From NCBI RefSeq assembly GCF_002419965.1, contig NZ_DIHC01000002.1:35016-99015 (forward strand): a stretch of DNA of 64,000 bases, written 5' to 3'. A program made the translations under genes and the position numbers. Below the pieces are notes generated by a model. That model did no database searches and was not told where the DNA came from. It saw only the letters and a program-made list of their open reading frames with translations. Shown in pieces: positions 40,762-49,406 of this stretch; within the stretch, counting starts at the first letter, position 1, and each line of letters starts with the position of its first letter. The stretch is from Pseudomonas sp. UBA5706. Lineage in GTDB: Bacteria; Pseudomonadota; Gammaproteobacteria; Pseudomonadales; Pseudomonadaceae.

Positions 40762-41182
40762 GCACATACCACCGCTGCAGGCTAGGTAATACGTGGCTTT
40801 GCTGCAATCCTCCTCGTGACAATAGGCGTGACAAACGCCGAAGCCACCTGCAACAGCGATGTAGATGATGGTGCCGCAGACCTTAACTGGACTGCACCTG
40901 GCTGACAGCCAGGCACGCACCGGTCATCGCATCGTTGCCTTCACCTGACTCAGGATCTCGCGGCGCTGGTTTCGTCAGCCAACGCAGCCTCCACCCGCCC
41001 ACCGGTAACGGTGCTCAGGGGGCCAGATCATGAGATGCCCAAGCTCTTGGCCGTAAGGAGCCGCAGTCCCGCGTAAGTGGACATCCCCACAGGCCGCAGG
41101 GGCCTTGATCCCTGATAACACTCAGCATTCTTGGCGGGATGACGTGGGGCGAGAGCCTGGTGAATCAGGCGAGGAAACCGAA

Positions 41183-42166
41183 ATGGTATTAGTGGGCAGG
41201 CGGCGAGAGGGCCGCAATTTTGGCTACGGCAGGCAATTGAGCTACGCAGGGCCGCAGGCGCTGAAAGACATGTTCGGCGGAGGCCACTACGGTACGGTCA
41301 AGGCGCACTGTGATCGGTGGTTGGCATTCGTGAAGTGGTGTCGGTCTGAAGCGGGGCCCGGGGTCAATGATGCGCGGAAGATTGATCGCGAGGTGTTGTC
41401 GGACTATGCCGCATACCTTCGCGGACTGGTTGAGCAAGGCGACCTAGCAATCAGCACTGCACAAAACCGGCTATCCAGCGTTAACAGAACCATGGCAGCG
41501 CTTCGCGATGATCAATATGTGAAATTGCCAAGTCCGAGCAAGGCGTTGGGTATGCAGCGCACCGGGGTTCGTCAATCGGTGCCGCAAGGCCAAGACCGCG
41601 AACAGGTACAGCAGATCGTCGAGACGCTTTGTAGCCGCGATCAGATGCGGGCAGCAGCGATAGTTCAGTTGACGCGAGCCACGGGGATGCGTTTGCGCGA
41701 GGCCATTCTGGCTGACCTGCCACGTCTGAGCCGTGAAGCCGCGCTCTACGGCAAAATCAATATCCAGGATGGCACCAAAGGCGGCCGCGCCGGTGCATTT
41801 GCACCCCGCTGGATTAAGGTGGATGACCATATTCGTGGCGCACTTAGATTTGCATTGCAAGTATCCCCTGCGGATAGCCGCAACCTGATTGCTCCAAACG
41901 AGAGCTATCTGAACGTTCTGCAGGAAATAGCCCGGCCAGCGAGAGAGGTCCTGAAAGCACACGACCTCAAAGGCTTTCACGAACTTCGGGCGGCGTTTGC
42001 ATGTGAGCGCTATGAACAGATCACGCATCACCGTGCGCCTGTAAATGGTGGCCAGTGTTACGCCATAGACCGGCGCCTAGATCTTGAGGCTCGCATGCAG
42101 ATCAGCGATGAGCTGGGGCATGGACGGATTGAAGTGGTCGCTGCCTACATAGGGGGAAGGGTATGA
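41183..42166 (+). CDS. Second tyrosine recombinase (integrase-domain protein)
   Basis: This is a 327-residue phage-integrase-like protein, resembling the Integrase_1 group often found in Pseudomonas islands. It has an N-terminal SAM-like domain (GTVKAHCDRWLAFVKWCRSEAG) and a catalytic domain with Arg near residue 169 (RATGMRLREAI), H-x-x-R near 266 (GFHELRAAFACERY), GH in DELGHGRIEV and Tyr near 322 (AAYIGG). I take ATG 41183, with GAGGAAACCGAA upstream; the frame is open to a TTG at 41105. The stop overlaps the next gene by 4 bp. Its recombination target is unknown, perhaps the hairpins upstream. Confidence 0.82.
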   Translation: MVLVGRRREGRNFGYGRQLSYAGPQALKDMFGGGHYGTVKAHCDRWLAFVKWCRSEAGPGVNDARKIDREVLSDYAAYLRGLVEQGDLAISTAQNRLSSVNRTMAALRDDQYVKLPSPSKALGMQRTGVRQSVPQGQDREQVQQIVETLCSRDQMRAAAIVQLTRATGMRLREAILADLPRLSREAALYGKINIQDGTKGGRAGAFAPRWIKVDDHIRGALRFALQVSPADSRNLIAPNESYLNVLQEIARPAREVLKAHDLKGFHELRAAFACERYEQITHHRAPVNGGQCYAIDRRLDLEARMQISDELGHGRIEVVAAYIGGRV

Positions 42167-42438
42167 CTAAGGCGTTTGATATGGAGTTGTTCTTGAGCGC
42201 CGTGCTGACAGGGTCGCATGCGACGCGGCACCGGCATTTGCGGCAGGCGAGAATCATCCAATCTGAAATCGCAAAACGCTGGCAGCGATCAACTCCTTGG
42301 GCCTGGCAGCGAAAGCATTTAGTTTGGTTTCTTGAACACTTCCTCACCGGCCGCAGTGAGGCAACACATTATTACTATTTGCTTACTGTCCAACTGCTCG
42401 CACGACGCCTGGAAAGGCCATGGGTTTTTAAGCGTTGA
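42163..42438 (+). CDS. Small protein coupled to the second recombinase
   Basis: This is a 91-residue basic protein of unknown function whose ATG overlaps the recombinase stop codon (ATGA), so the two are translationally coupled. It is rich in Arg, His and Trp (SHATRHRHLRQARIIQSEIA, WAWQRKHLVWFLEHFLTGRS) with predicted helices, and ends in RPWVFKR. The text resembles the N-terminal core-binding part of tyrosine recombinases, so it may be a truncated relative, a recombination directionality factor or an accessory subunit. No cysteine or signal peptide is present. Confidence 0.7.
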   Translation: MTKAFDMELFLSAVLTGSHATRHRHLRQARIIQSEIAKRWQRSTPWAWQRKHLVWFLEHFLTGRSEATHYYYLLTVQLLARRLERPWVFKR

Positions 42439-42727
42439 GTGGAGCTCCCGTTCCTAACCATCGGTAATCGCCACCGCCTCGGAAAATCATGGCGTCGACG
42501 CGCCTATTAGCAACCTCCTCAGTGCTGAGGAAATCATGACTTTTAAAGGTCAGCCCGGTTATGCGCAAATCGCGCCGCATACAAGCGTAACGTCTCGCCC
42601 TCGGCCAGTAGCTGGTCACGCTGGACCGACGGCATATGGTTATACACGCACCACGCTTCGTCTGGCATTATGCCCTTATAGCGCCACCATTCTCGGGATG
42701 GCTGGTGACGAACTCAAGGGATGGAAC

Positions 42728-45700
42728 ATGGCAGAGAACAGCAACTTCGCCTTTTTCAAAGAACACGATCCGGTTTTTTTCCAACTTGCCAATGCGGCCG
42801 AGCGAGTATTTTCCAGCGACCCCAATACGACGCTGATCAAACTGCGTCAGTTGGGCGAAGCGCTCGCCCAAGATCTGGCGGTAAGAGCAGGCATTGAGTT
42901 CGACGCCACCACTTCCCAGGCTGATCTGCTGTTCCGCCTGAGCCGTGAAATCCAGCTCGACGGCAACATCCGTAACCTCCTCCATACGCTGCGCATCGAA
43001 GGCAATAAGGCTACCCACGAATTCCGCACCCAGCATCGTGAGGCACTGGACGGGCTGAGGGTCGCCCGCGCCTTGGCGATCTGGTATCACCAGTCATTTG
43101 GCACGGGCGGCAACACCTTCAAGCCTGGGCCTTTCGTGGTTCCGGCCGATCCGAGTGAGCCTCTGCGTGAGCTGCAGGGGCAGATCGAAAAACTTCGCGC
43201 AGAGCTGGGCGACAGTCGCCAGCAATTGGAGAACAACCACCAATTAGCCGAGCTACTGGTGCAAGAAAAGCATGAGCAAGCCAGTCTTGTTGGGCAGATG
43301 AACGAGGAAGCCCGCGTCTACGAGCAGATTGCCCTTGAACGCGAGGCAGAACTATCGAAGGCCCGAATCGATTTCGAGGCGCGGCTGAAAGTGCTGCAAC
43401 AACAGCTTGAAGATCAGCCGCAAGCTGCCCAGCAGGTCACGCGTAAAACTCAGCAGGCAAGCAGCCAGTTCGACCTCAATGAAGACCTCACCCGTATTCT
43501 CATCGATCAACAGTTGAACGATGCCGGCTGGGAAGCCGATTCGCTCGATCTTACCTACAGCAAGGGCGCTCGGCCCGAAAAGGGCAAGAACAAGGCCATC
43601 GCCGAATGGCCAACCAGCAAGCCGAAAGAAAACGCTGATTACGTGCTGTTCGCCGGCCTAATCCCAGTCGCCATCGTCGAAGCCAAGCGCAAGCGCGTCA
43701 ACATAGCGGACCGTATCCGCCAAGCCGAGCGCTATTCACGCCAACTGATCGTTACCGACAATCTGCAACCGGCCGGGCAGAACACGGGCTGGGCGGATGG
43801 CCAGGGCGGCCACTTCAAAGTCCCGTTTGCCTTTGCCTGCAATGGCCGGCCCTTCATTAAGCAGCTCGCCGAGCTATCTGGCATCTGGTTTCGTGACTTG
43901 CGCAGCCCGGCCAACCTGCGCCGGCCGCTGCAGGACTTCCACACACCGGGCGGCCTACTCGACCTGCTTAAACGCAGCCGTGAGGACGCCGAGGCGAAGC
44001 TACAGCAGGAAGGCTTCGCCTATCTCAAGCTGCGTGACTATCAGGAAAACGCCATCCGCGCCGTCGAGCAGGCCCTAGCCGACAATCGCCGCAACTGTCT
44101 GCTGGCCATGGCGACCGGAACCGGCAAAACGCGCACTATCATTGGCTTGATGTACCGCCTGCTGAAGGCCGAGCGCTTTCGCCGTATTCTTTTCTTGGTC
44201 GATCGCAGCGCCTTGGGGGAACAGGCCATCGAAGCCTTCAATGAGGCGACGCTGGAACAGAACCACACGCTGGCGCAGATCTACGACGTCAAAGAACTAG
44301 GCGACATGGCTGCGGAGGCTGAAACACGGGTTCAGGTCGCCACTGTGCAGGCCATGGTCAAGCGCATCTTCCAGTCGGACACTCCGCCGCCCATCGATGC
44401 CTTCGACTGCATCATCGTCGACGAAGCCCACCGCGGTTACACCCTCGATCAGGAAATGACTGAAGGCGAGCTGGCAGTGCGCGACTTCAACCAGTATCTA
44501 TCGCAGTATCGTCGCGTGCTCGACTATTTCGACGCCTGCCGCGTCGGGCTCACCGCTACGCCAGCCAAGCACACCAGCGAAGTCTTCGGGGCTCCGATAT
44601 ACACCTACAGCTACCGTGAGGCCGTGGCTGACGACTGGCTGATCGATCACGAACCTCCAATCCGCTACCAGACTCTGCTGAGCCAAAACGGCATCCACTT
44701 TGCCAAGGGCGAGAGCGTCAGCGTCATCGATACGAACACCGGCGAGGTGGATGTCGCCGAGCTCGAAGATGAACTCGACTTCGAAATCGAGTCCTTCAAT
44801 CGCCGAGTGATTACGCCCGGTTTCGACAAAGTCATCTGCGAGCAACTGGCACAAGAGCTCGACCCGTCGGGCGACGAAAAAACGATGATCTTTTGCGTTA
44901 ACCAGGCCCATGCCGAGCGAGTCAAAAACCTTCTCGACGAAGCCTTCAAGGACGTTCACGGCGAGGATTACAACCAGGCAGCGGTACAGATCATCACCGG
45001 GCAAAGTGACAAGGTCAAACAACTGATCCGCCAGTACAAGAACGAGCGCTACCCGAGCATTGCCATCACGGTCGACCTGTTAACCACCGGTATCGACGTA
45101 CCACGCATTTGCCACTTGGTGTTCATGCGCCGGGTGCGTTCGCGCATTCTCTACGAACAGATGAAGGGCCGCGCGACTCGCCGCTGCGATGAAATCGGCA
45201 AGACGGTATTCAGAATCTACGATCCGGTTGATCTGTACGCTGCCCTCGAGCCAGTAGATACAATGAAGCCGCTAGTGAAAGACCCAAGCATCAGCCTCGA
45301 ACAGCTGGTCAGCGAGCTAACCAACCCAGCCAGCCTCGATGCTCCTGGTAACCAGCCAGACACTAATCATGCCCACGACGTCCTGGACCAGCTCAGCCAG
45401 CGGATCATGCGTATTCTGCGTAAGGCCAGCCATAAGGCCGAGCAAAAGCCAACCCTAAAGGCCAAGCTCGCCGAACTGGAAAACACCTGGGGCGTAGCCC
45501 CGGACAAACTGCATCAGCACCTGCACCAGCTCGGCCCACAGCAAGCTGCCCAGTTCATCCAACAGCATGCCCAACTGCTCGATCAGCTCGCCACGGTTAA
45601 TGCCCTGCTGGGATCGCTGAACTACCCGGTGATCTCCACTCACACGGACGAACTGATGGTCCGTGAGCAGAACTACGGCGATTACCAAAAGCCCGCGGAC

Positions 45701-46192
45701 TATTTGGAAAGCTTCAACGACTTCATCAAAAATCAGTTGAACCAGTCGGTGGCCCTCGGCGTAGTGGTCAACCGCCCGCAAGACCTGACTCGTGAACAAC
45801 TGCGCGAAGTGCGCCTGCTGCTCGACGGGCATGGCTACAGCGAGGTCAACCTACAAAGCGCCTGGCGCAACCAGACGAACCAGGAAATCGCTGCCAGTAT
45901 CGTCGGCTTCATCCGCCGCGCTGCCCTCGGAGAGGCTTTGCTGCCATTCGAGCAGCGCGTAACCAAGGCGATGGAGACGATCTACACCCTGCAGCCTTGG
46001 ACTCAAGTTCAGCGTAAGTGGCTGGACCGCCTGGCTAAGCAGCTGGTTCACGAGGTCGTTATTGACAAGAAGCAGATTGGTGAAGCGTTCAAGAGCGATG
46101 GCGGCAGCACGCGGCTGGACAAAATGCTCGGCGGCAACCTGGGCGTGGTGCTGGATGCCCTGAATGACAACCTTTGGGCACAAACGGGATGA
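42728..46192 (+). CDS. hsdR: Type I restriction enzyme subunit R
   Basis: HsdR provides ATP-driven translocation and cleavage for the type I complex with HsdM and HsdS. The 1154-residue protein has an N-terminal DUF4145 helical domain (residues about 1-125), a coiled coil (about 150-240), the nuclease motif IPVAIVEAKRKR near 318, Walker A MATGTGKT near 461-468, IIVDEAH near 564, the second RecA domain (DLLTTGIDVPRICHLVFMRR, QMKGRATRR) and an EcoEI_R_C-type C-terminal region. I choose ATG 42728 with AAGGGA upstream; 42698 is an alternative. It is the first gene of the cluster, an order different from the common hsdM-hsdS-hsdR. Confidence 0.94.
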   Translation: MAENSNFAFFKEHDPVFFQLANAAERVFSSDPNTTLIKLRQLGEALAQDLAVRAGIEFDATTSQADLLFRLSREIQLDGNIRNLLHTLRIEGNKATHEFRTQHREALDGLRVARALAIWYHQSFGTGGNTFKPGPFVVPADPSEPLRELQGQIEKLRAELGDSRQQLENNHQLAELLVQEKHEQASLVGQMNEEARVYEQIALEREAELSKARIDFEARLKVLQQQLEDQPQAAQQVTRKTQQASSQFDLNEDLTRILIDQQLNDAGWEADSLDLTYSKGARPEKGKNKAIAEWPTSKPKENADYVLFAGLIPVAIVEAKRKRVNIADRIRQAERYSRQLIVTDNLQPAGQNTGWADGQGGHFKVPFAFACNGRPFIKQLAELSGIWFRDLRSPANLRRPLQDFHTPGGLLDLLKRSREDAEAKLQQEGFAYLKLRDYQENAIRAVEQALADNRRNCLLAMATGTGKTRTIIGLMYRLLKAERFRRILFLVDRSALGEQAIEAFNEATLEQNHTLAQIYDVKELGDMAAEAETRVQVATVQAMVKRIFQSDTPPPIDAFDCIIVDEAHRGYTLDQEMTEGELAVRDFNQYLSQYRRVLDYFDACRVGLTATPAKHTSEVFGAPIYTYSYREAVADDWLIDHEPPIRYQTLLSQNGIHFAKGESVSVIDTNTGEVDVAELEDELDFEIESFNRRVITPGFDKVICEQLAQELDPSGDEKTMIFCVNQAHAERVKNLLDEAFKDVHGEDYNQAAVQIITGQSDKVKQLIRQYKNERYPSIAITVDLLTTGIDVPRICHLVFMRRVRSRILYEQMKGRATRRCDEIGKTVFRIYDPVDLYAALEPVDTMKPLVKDPSISLEQLVSELTNPASLDAPGNQPDTNHAHDVLDQLSQRIMRILRKASHKAEQKPTLKAKLAELENTWGVAPDKLHQHLHQLGPQQAAQFIQQHAQLLDQLATVNALLGSLNYPVISTHTDELMVREQNYGDYQKPADYLESFNDFIKNQLNQSVALGVVVNRPQDLTREQLREVRLLLDGHGYSEVNLQSAWRNQTNQEIAASIVGFIRRAALGEALLPFEQRVTKAMETIYTLQPWTQVQRKWLDRLAKQLVHEVVIDKKQIGEAFKSDGGSTRLDKMLGGNLGVVLDALNDNLWAQTG

Positions 46193-46287
46193 GACCGATC
46201 TGGAACGCCGGATTGGCCAGCGTGCTCGTTCATAAGGGATAATGCCCCTGCTATACGACTTATCGCCGCGCTACTTAGAGATGCCTC

Positions 46288-47799
46288 ATGACCCCTGCTG
46301 AGCTTCATCAGATCCTTGCCCGTGGTGAAGACAGTCGCCATCAGTTCAAGCGCGATTTCAGCAATATCGATGCCTTGGCAGCCGAGTTGGTGGCGTTCGC
46401 CAATACGTCCGGTGGCTACTTGCTGATTGGCGTAGACGACTCCGGCGCGGTGAGCGGGTTGAGTAGCGCCGACATTTCGCGACTCAATCAGCTGCTCTCC
46501 AATGCGGCCTCACAGAATGTCCGCCCGGCGATCAATCCATTGTCCAGCAACCTTCAGACCGAGCACGGGCTGGTCATGGTGGTGACAGTCGAACAAGGGC
46601 TGAATAAACCCTATGTCGACAACCAGGGTCGCATCTGGGTAAAGAATGGCGCCGACAAGCGCCGGGTCACGGCTCGTGAAGAACTGCAGCGGTTGTTCCA
46701 GCAGGCCGGGCTGGTGTGCGCCGATGCGGTACCTGTCGCGGGCAGCAGCGTGGCGGATATCGATGCCAAGGCGCTTGGCGAGTACTTTCAAAGACGCTTT
46801 CGGCAGAGCCCCGAACAGACAGGTTTGGAAACCACCCGCATCCTGGAAAATCTCGGCCTCGCCAGTGGCGACACACCCAATTTGGCCGGTTTGCTGCTCT
46901 TCGGCCAGGCACCACAACGTCTGTGCCCGGCGTTCGATATCAAGGCTGTGGCGTTTCCGGGCACGGTTCTGCATGACCGCCACTATCTAGACAGCGAAGA
47001 TATCGACGGCAATCTGCAGGAGCAGTACCGACGCAGCCTTGCCTTCATAAAGCGCAACCTACGCCACGTGCAGCGCCAGCAGGGCTTCAATACCCTCGGC
47101 CAGCTGGAAGTGCCGGAGGAGGTGTTTGAAGAACTGTTGGTCAATGCCCTGATCCACCGCGACTACTTTGTCAGCGCCTCCATCCGGATCATGATCTTCG
47201 CCGATCGCATCGAACTGATCAGCCCCGGGCACCTGCCTGACGTGCTCGATACCGAGAAAATTCGATTCGGCCTGTCCAACCGTCGTAACCCGACGCTCAC
47301 CTCCCATGCTGTGCACATTCTCCCCTATCGCGGTTTGGGCACCGGCATCCCGCGCGCTATCGATGCTTGGCCAATGATCCGGCTGGAGGACGACCGGCAG
47401 AGTAATCAGTTCAAGGTGGTGATTCAGCGCGCCGTTGAAAAAGGGCCTCTTTCGGGCCCAAGTGGGGACCAAGAAGGGACTAAGTCGGGACCAAGTAGGG
47501 ACCAAGTAGGGACTGAGTCCGCTGTCGAAGAAGAACAAGCCGAAACTCGCCTGTTTTTGCAGCAAGAGCAGATAACGCTGCTGTGCAAGATGACAGGCGA
47601 TCACACTGCGCCAGAGCTAATGACCTTCGTCGGGCGCAGCAACCGCAGCAAGTTCCGCGAGCAGGTTTTGACCCCACTACTGACGCTTGGCGTGGTCGAG
47701 ATGACCATTCCAGACAAGCCCAACAGCAGCAAGCAACGCTATCGCCTGACTGCGGCCGGCCGAGCGCTAAAGGCCGAACAACGCTCCTCAGACGACTGA
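46288..47799 (+). CDS. AlbA_2 / HATPase_c_4 protein between hsdR and hsdM
   Basis: This 503-residue protein is of the RecG-like or putative-regulator group, with a Schlafen AlbA_2 nucleic-acid domain at the N-terminus (EDSRHQFKRDFSN, AELVAFANTSGGYLLIGVDD), a GHKL-type ATPase-like domain (EVFEELLVNALIHRDYF, RIELISPGHLP, GTGIPRAID) and a C-terminal winged helix (FVGRSNRSKFREQVLTPLLTLGVVEM). Residues about 386-411 are a repetitive linker (GPSGDQEGTKSGPSRDQVGT) encoded by an 11-bp tandem array. Relatives often sit inside type I R-M loci; the role there is unknown (regulation or an added defence activity). It starts 95 bp after hsdR and ends 65 bp before hsdM. Confidence 0.88.
   Translation: MTPAELHQILARGEDSRHQFKRDFSNIDALAAELVAFANTSGGYLLIGVDDSGAVSGLSSADISRLNQLLSNAASQNVRPAINPLSSNLQTEHGLVMVVTVEQGLNKPYVDNQGRIWVKNGADKRRVTAREELQRLFQQAGLVCADAVPVAGSSVADIDAKALGEYFQRRFRQSPEQTGLETTRILENLGLASGDTPNLAGLLLFGQAPQRLCPAFDIKAVAFPGTVLHDRHYLDSEDIDGNLQEQYRRSLAFIKRNLRHVQRQQGFNTLGQLEVPEEVFEELLVNALIHRDYFVSASIRIMIFADRIELISPGHLPDVLDTEKIRFGLSNRRNPTLTSHAVHILPYRGLGTGIPRAIDAWPMIRLEDDRQSNQFKVVIQRAVEKGPLSGPSGDQEGTKSGPSRDQVGTESAVEEEQAETRLFLQQEQITLLCKMTGDHTAPELMTFVGRSNRSKFREQVLTPLLTLGVVEMTIPDKPNSSKQRYRLTAAGRALKAEQRSSDD
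47443..47519 (+). repeat. 11-bp tandem array inside the AlbA_2 gene
   Basis: Seven consecutive 11-bp units start at 47443, 47454, 47465, 47476, 47487, 47498 and 47509; the last five are close to GGGACCAAGTA and the first two are degenerate. Units at 47487 and 47498 are identical. Because 11 is not a multiple of three, the units are read in rotating phases. Confidence 0.93.
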
Positions 47800-47864
47800 G
47801 CCAGACAACCACTTCTTTGCGCCAGCGCAATCTGGCGCTTTACACACTTCGCCACAGGTACCCC

Positions 47865-49406
47865 ATGACCAACTCCGATATCGTCCAGAAACTCTGGAAC
47901 CTCTGCGACGTCCTGCGCGACGATGGCATCAACTACAGCGACTACGTCACCGAGCTCGTGCTTCTGCTGTTCATCAAGATGGAATACGAACAGGTGCAGA
48001 ACAACGACAGCTTCGGCCATAAGCTGCCCGAAGGCGCGCGCTGGCCAGACCTGGCTGGCAAGTCCGGCGTTAACCTGCTCGATCACTACCGGCAGATGCT
48101 GCTGGACCTTGGCAAAAACCCTGACCCGCTGATCGCCGCCATCTACGCCGACGCTCAGACTCGCCTCAAGGAACCGCGCCACCTTGAGCAGTTGATCAAG
48201 AGCCTCGACGGCATCGACTGGTTCAGCGCCCGCCAAGACGGCCTCGGCGATCTTTATGAAGGCCTGCTGGAAAAAAACGCCAGCGAGACCAAATCCGGGG
48301 CCGGCCAGTACTTCACCCCTCGACCGCTGATCGACAGTATCATCCGCTGCATCAAGCCGCAGCCGGGTGAGACTATTCAAGATCCAGCCGCAGGTACTGC
48401 GGGCTTTTTGATTGCTGCTGACGCTTACATCAAAAGCCAAACCGACGACCACTACGACCTCGACGCCAAAGCACAAGCATTCCAGCGCAATCGAGCCTTT
48501 GTCGGCGTAGAACTGGTTCCCGGCACCCGCCGCTTGGCGCTGATGAATACCCTCCTGCATGGCATGGAAGGCGATGAAGAAGGCGTGGTGCACCTGGGCA
48601 ATGCACTAGGTCAGGTCGGGGCCAACCTGCCCAAAGTCGACGTCATCCTCTCTAACCCGCCGTTCGGCACCGCCAAGGGTGGCGGTGGCCCAACCCGCGA
48701 CGACCTCACTTATCGCACTAGCAACAAGCAATTGGCCTTTCTCCAGCACATCTACCGCGGCCTCAAGCCGGGTGGCCGCGCCGCCGTGGTGCTGCCGGAC
48801 AACGTGCTGTTCGAGGCCGGCGTCGGCACCGAGGTGCGTCGCGACCTGATGGGCAAGTGCAACCTGCACACCATCCTGCGCCTGCCTACCGGTATCTTCT
48901 ACGCACAGGGCGTGAAGACCAACGTGCTGTTCTTTCAGAAGGGCACCGTGGAAAACTCGCGCCAGGAGGAGGATTGCACTAAGCGCGTTTGGATCTATGA
49001 CCTGCGCAGCAACATGCCCAGCTTCGGCAAACGCACCCCCTTCGGCCCAGCCCACCTCAAGCCGTTCGAAGATGCCTATGGCGAAGACCCGAACGGCGCA
49101 AGCCCACGCGCTGAAAACGTCGAGGGCATTGGCGACGCCAGCCGCTTCCGCTGCTTTACCCGCGATTACATCCGCAATGAACGTGGTGACTCGCTGGACC
49201 TCAGTTGGCTAAAGGACGATAGCAGCCTGGACGCCACCGACCTGCCCGCTCCGGAAGTTCTGGCAGGGGAGGCCATGGCAGAACTGACTGAGGCGCTGCG
49301 TGAGTTGGAAGATCTGATGAAGGCGCTGGGGGCAGGGGATGAGGTGGGGGCGCAGAAGCGGCTACTAGCAGAAGTCATGGGTTTTTCTAGCGAGGAAGAC
49401 GCATGA
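47865..49406 (+). CDS. hsdM: Type I restriction-modification methyltransferase subunit M
   Basis: HsdM methylates adenine at the site chosen by HsdS and is part of the restriction complex. The 513-residue protein has the N-terminal helical HsdM_N domain (SDIVQKLWNLCDVLRDDGINYSDYVTELV; key motif LWNLCDVLRDDG), SAM loop QDPAAGTAGFL near residue 171, and catalytic SNPPFGTAKGG near 264, the N6-adenine type. The ATG at 47865 is preceded by CACAGGTACCCC. The frame is open upstream to 47517, but earlier starts have no homology. It overlaps hsdS by 4 bp. Confidence 0.96.
   Translation: MTNSDIVQKLWNLCDVLRDDGINYSDYVTELVLLLFIKMEYEQVQNNDSFGHKLPEGARWPDLAGKSGVNLLDHYRQMLLDLGKNPDPLIAAIYADAQTRLKEPRHLEQLIKSLDGIDWFSARQDGLGDLYEGLLEKNASETKSGAGQYFTPRPLIDSIIRCIKPQPGETIQDPAAGTAGFLIAADAYIKSQTDDHYDLDAKAQAFQRNRAFVGVELVPGTRRLALMNTLLHGMEGDEEGVVHLGNALGQVGANLPKVDVILSNPPFGTAKGGGGPTRDDLTYRTSNKQLAFLQHIYRGLKPGGRAAVVLPDNVLFEAGVGTEVRRDLMGKCNLHTILRLPTGIFYAQGVKTNVLFFQKGTVENSRQEEDCTKRVWIYDLRSNMPSFGKRTPFGPAHLKPFEDAYGEDPNGASPRAENVEGIGDASRFRCFTRDYIRNERGDSLDLSWLKDDSSLDATDLPAPEVLAGEAMAELTEALRELEDLMKALGAGDEVGAQKRLLAEVMGFSSEEDA

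Larger units (their letters stand above)
40209..41182. other. Island segment without a convincing gene, carrying two perfect hairpins
   Basis: This 974-bp stretch lies between the two recombinase genes. Open frames on both strands (40212-40691 plus, 40299-40694 minus) overlap each other, have no recognisable domain and no good ribosome-binding site, so I do not call them. Two striking inverted repeats are present: 18-bp perfect arms at 40326-40370 and 13-bp perfect arms at 40732-40761. Neither has a U-tract. The segment could be a decayed region, a structured RNA or a recombination/transfer site. Confidence 0.6.

Noticed and set aside
47517..47864. Possible in-frame fusion of the AlbA_2 protein to HsdM after loss of one 11-bp unit
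   Set aside because: The hsdM frame is open back to 47517, so a -11 shift would enter it, but the last unit then reads TGA. Only removal of that specific unit would give the fusion, so it is not a general outcome.
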